A stretch of DNA of 64,000 nucleotides from CAZMYM01 sp964620325. Lineage in GTDB: Bacteria > Bipolaricaulota > Bipolaricaulia > UBA7950 > UBA9294. Shown piece by piece: positions 61,801 through 64,000 of the stretch. The notes under the pieces are model-generated. The model ran no database searches. It was not told the origin of the DNA and worked only from the letters and a program-made list of their open reading frames with translations. How positions within the stretch are numbered: position 1 is the first letter of the stretch; every line of letters starts with the position of its first letter. A program made the position numbers and the translations under genes. The stretch lies in contig CAZUIM010000012.1 in assembly GCA_964620325.1 (NCBI GenBank), positions 1 to 64,000 of the forward strand, written 5' to 3'.

Positions 61801-63144
61801 ATGTTCTCTCTCGGCGAAATCGCCGCCATCGTTCACGGAGAACGGACGAACCGCGGCGGCCGAACGCCGAGGCGAATCGTCCACGACTCGCGATGTGTAG
61901 AGCCCGGAGATCTGTTCGTCGCGCTCCCCGGAGCGCGGACGGACGGCCACGAGCATCTCGCTGACGCCTTCCGGCGCGGCGCCTGTGGGGCAATCGTCTC
62001 CGATCCGTCCCGCGCGCCAGATTCCGTTCACGGTCTCGTCGTCGTCCCCGATACCCTCGTCGCCCTTCAGACGCTGGCCGCCGCCTGGCGCGATCGGAGC
62101 TCGGCGACGATCGTCGGGATCACCGGGAGCAACGGAAAGACGACGACGCGGAGTCTCCTCGCACACCTTCTCCGAGACACGTCGTCGGTTCACGAGCCGC
62201 CCGAGAACTACAACACAGAGATCGGGCTCCCGTTGGCCCTCCTGGCCATGCCGGGAGACTCCGATGTCGGAGTCTTCGAATTGGCGACCGAGGCCCCGGG
62301 AGAGATCCGCCGCCTCGCCGAGATCCTTCGGCCGTCGGCCGCACTCCTGACCGGAGTTGGCCCGAGTCATCTCGAGGGGTTCGGCTCGATCGACGCGATC
62401 GTCGCCGAGAAGTGGAGCCTCGTCGACACCATGGCCCCCGAAGGGCTCGCGTTCGTCAACGCTGAATCGACTCCGCTGAGAACGCGCATCGCAACAGCCG
62501 GTCGAACGCTCGTGACCGTCGGGCTTCACGAGGGGGAATTCCGAGGGCACATCACCTCAGTGGTCCCGCGTCTGTCCGTCGTGATTGACGAGCCTCCCCT
62601 CGAGCTCCGAACGGGCCTTCTCGGAGAACACAACGCGACCAACGTTCTCCTCGCCGTCGCCTGCGCACTCCGGCTCGGGACCTCGCCGGCTACGATCGAG
62701 GAGCGTACGCGGACGTTCGAACCGATCCGCCAACGGCTCAAGGCGATCTCCGCCCCGTTCGGAACCGTTCTCGACGATACCTACAATGCAAACCCGGCGT
62801 CGACGAGGGCGGCGCTCCGTGTCCTCGCCGCCTTCGGCACTCCTCGATCTCGGCGCCTGTTTCTCTTCGGCGACATGCTCGGTCTCGGGGCGAGATCGGC
62901 CGACTACCACACGGAGATCCTCGGTTTCGCGCTCGGCCTCGGAGTCGACGTCATCCCGATCGGATCCCGCGCCCGGGCCGCGTGCACGACGGCCGCATCG
63001 GACCGGATCGCCCTCCTCGAGCCCGATTCGGTGAGCGAGGCGATTCGCCGGCGGCTCGCCGGCCCGGAGGACGTCGTCCTCGTCAAGGGATCCCGCGCCC
63101 TCGGATTGGAGCGGATCGTCGCCGCGCTGCTCGAGACCGACTAG
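61801..63144 (+). CDS. murF: UDP-N-acetylmuramoyl-tripeptide--D-alanyl-D-alanine ligase
   Basis: Adds D-Ala-D-Ala to the UDP-MurNAc tripeptide in peptidoglycan synthesis. 447 residues with the N-terminal substrate domain (RIVHDSRCVEPGDLFVALPG), ATP loop GITGSNGKTTT (106-116), PENYNTEIGLPLALL, FELATEAPGEIRRL, GEHNATNVLLAVACA and DDTYNANPAST. The frame is open upstream, but ATG 61801 matches family N-termini. It is not in a mur/dcw cluster here. Confidence 0.95.
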   Translation: MFSLGEIAAIVHGERTNRGGRTPRRIVHDSRCVEPGDLFVALPGARTDGHEHLADAFRRGACGAIVSDPSRAPDSVHGLVVVPDTLVALQTLAAAWRDRSSATIVGITGSNGKTTTRSLLAHLLRDTSSVHEPPENYNTEIGLPLALLAMPGDSDVGVFELATEAPGEIRRLAEILRPSAALLTGVGPSHLEGFGSIDAIVAEKWSLVDTMAPEGLAFVNAESTPLRTRIATAGRTLVTVGLHEGEFRGHITSVVPRLSVVIDEPPLELRTGLLGEHNATNVLLAVACALRLGTSPATIEERTRTFEPIRQRLKAISAPFGTVLDDTYNANPASTRAALRVLAAFGTPRSRRLFLFGDMLGLGARSADYHTEILGFALGLGVDVIPIGSRARAACTTAASDRIALLEPDSVSEAIRRRLAGPEDVVLVKGSRALGLERIVAALLETD

Positions 63145-63171
63145 AGCCCGGTCATCCTGAGCCCCGAAGCG

Positions 63172-64000
63172 TTACTCCGAATCGAGGAACAACGGGACGA
63201 TCCTGAATCGATCGACGTCGACGAGGCCTCGATCGGTCAACTTCAGGTGAGGAATCACCGGAAGGGCGAGAAACGAGAGCGTCGCGAACGGAGCCGGCAG
63301 AGGCGATCCGAGCCGTCGCACCGCTTCGGTCAGTCGTCCGACATCGGCCGCCACCTCGGCGAGCGGTCGATCGGACATCAAGCCGGCGACCGGCAACGGG
63401 AGCGCCGCGGCGACCTCGTCGCCGTCGACGACGACTTGTCCTCCCCCGATGCTCACCACCGCCTCGACCGCTCTTTGCATCTCCGCGTCCGAGGCACCCG
63501 AGACGACAATGTTGTGGGCGTCGTGGGCGACCGACGAAGCGATCGCTCCACGGCAGAGGCCGAGACCGCGGACGAAGCCGATCCCGGTCGCACCCGACCC
63601 AGTGTGTCGATCGATCACTGCCAGTTTCAGCAGGTCGTTCTCCGGATCGGAGCCGAACTGGCCGTCCCGGCGTCGGATGACGACCTCGGAGGCCCCAGTG
63701 ACCACTTGGTCGCCGGAGACCTCGATGAGCCGGACCGTCCGCACCTCCGCCCCCTCCGCCGCGACGCGGAACGAGATCTTCGCCGGATCGATCCGGACGG
63801 TGCCTCGAACGGATCGATCGACCGTCGACGGAACGTCGAAATGCGGGACGCCGTCCGCCGCCGCGAGGAGGCCGCCGACGTAGACCTCGCGAACCTCGAA
63901 CGCGTCCAGATCCGAGAGAACGACCAGATCCGCCCGATAGCCGGGGGCAATCGCCCCGAGGTCGTGGAGCCCGTACGTTCTCGCCGGGTGAATCGTCGCT
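63172..64000 (-). CDS. ade: Adenine deaminase, 5' part beyond the window
   Basis: Converts adenine to hypoxanthine. Only the C-terminal 275 or so residues are visible; the frame is open through base 64000 and the start is outside. The end of the amidohydrolase barrel (ATIHPARTYGLHDLGAIAPGYRADLVVLSDL) is followed by the adenine-deaminase C-terminal domain (VIDRHTGSGATGIGFVRGLG, GAIASSVAHDAHNIVVSGASDAEM, LPLPVAGLMSD). Codons 63742-63744 read GTG but are an internal Val. It may supply hypoxanthine to the purine-type hydroxylase of the island at 36660-46981. Convergent with murF. Confidence 0.92.
   Translation of the reverse strand, partial: ATIHPARTYGLHDLGAIAPGYRADLVVLSDLDAFEVREVYVGGLLAAADGVPHFDVPSTVDRSVRGTVRIDPAKISFRVAAEGAEVRTVRLIEVSGDQVVTGASEVVIRRRDGQFGSDPENDLLKLAVIDRHTGSGATGIGFVRGLGLCRGAIASSVAHDAHNIVVSGASDAEMQRAVEAVVSIGGGQVVVDGDEVAAALPLPVAGLMSDRPLAEVAADVGRLTEAVRRLGSPLPAPFATLSFLALPVIPHLKLTDRGLVDVDRFRIVPLFLDSE

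Noticed and set aside
60012..61829. 605-codon minus-strand open frame opposite the S55 peptidase gene
   Set aside because: Antisense shadow; no ribosome site, no domain, biased composition.

Overview
The window is gene-dense, high-GC bacterial chromosome. It carries 54 protein-coding genes, of which the first is cut at its 5' end and the last is cut by the right edge. I saw no tRNA, rRNA, CRISPR array, insertion sequence or prophage gene. No stretch without a gene exceeds 300 bases; the longest is about 263 bp (21476-21738) and has its own entry. The gene content suggests an uncultured, probably diderm, anaerobic lineage. The evidence is signal-peptide and lipobox proteins, MurJ/MurF/GlmM, FtsEX, the MEP pathway genes dxr and ispD, a two-subunit glycine decarboxylase, a short EF-Ts, a TGS-domain nucleoside kinase, and DUF11, lamin-tail and CARDB surface proteins. 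Bipolaricaulota (Acetothermia) or a similar deep-branching phylum would fit, but this is a guess from gene content, not a demonstrated placement.

Layout. 1-2129: 3' part of a DUF11/lamin-tail surface protein, closed by a hairpin. 2288-6401: plsY, ftsH, dxr (+). 6417-10134: rplI, a glycosidase-like exported protein and murJ (-). 10233-14730: overlapping folP, yceD, ruvC, polA (+). 14811-18297: two exported proteins and glmM (+). 18314-21475: gcvH-gcvPA-gcvPB (-), then dnaB (-). 23294-25537: rpsB-tsf-pyrH (+). 25589-27850: recG (-), divergent from def-fmt (+). 29342-36588: a PPC-domain protein, nth-pncC, a flippase-like membrane protein, prmC-ftsE-ftsX (-), a TolB-like lipoprotein, ispD and an exported protein. 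36660-46981: a catabolic island described below. 47053-51934: rmuC and a very large exported phosphoesterase. 51997-57566: xthA, a NIF3-like protein, nucleoside kinase, AcuC-type deacetylase and a PKD/transglutaminase lipoprotein (-). 57702-63144: trkA-trkH, an S55 peptidase and murF (+). 63172-64000: adenine deaminase (-, partial).

The most interesting part is the island at 36660-46981. A molybdopterin hydroxylase of the xanthine dehydrogenase family, two non-identical YgeW-like carbamoyltransferases, a carbamate kinase, a GntR/FadR regulator and a dihydropyrimidinase/hydantoinase lie on the minus strand. Divergent from them is a fold-type-II PLP enzyme, followed 4 bp later by a THEP1-NTPase/PNPOx-like fusion. 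Together they can be read as an anaerobic purine or cyclic-ureide degradation route. The hydroxylase would modify the purine, the hydantoinase would open a cyclic ureide, the carbamoyltransferases would release carbamoyl phosphate, carbamate kinase would make ATP, and the PLP enzyme would deaminate the remaining amino acid. It resembles the E. coli xdhD/ygeW/hyuA/yqeA gene set but has a different PLP enzyme, a doubled carbamoyltransferase and an unusual fusion protein. Adenine deaminase at the right end could feed it.

Promoters are readable in this genome. TTGNNN boxes 17 or 18 bp from a -10 hexamer of the type TAtAcT, TAgAcT or TAtgAT occur in front of many genes. In several cases the start codon lies 6 to about 14 nt after the -10 box, implying leaderless or nearly leaderless mRNAs.
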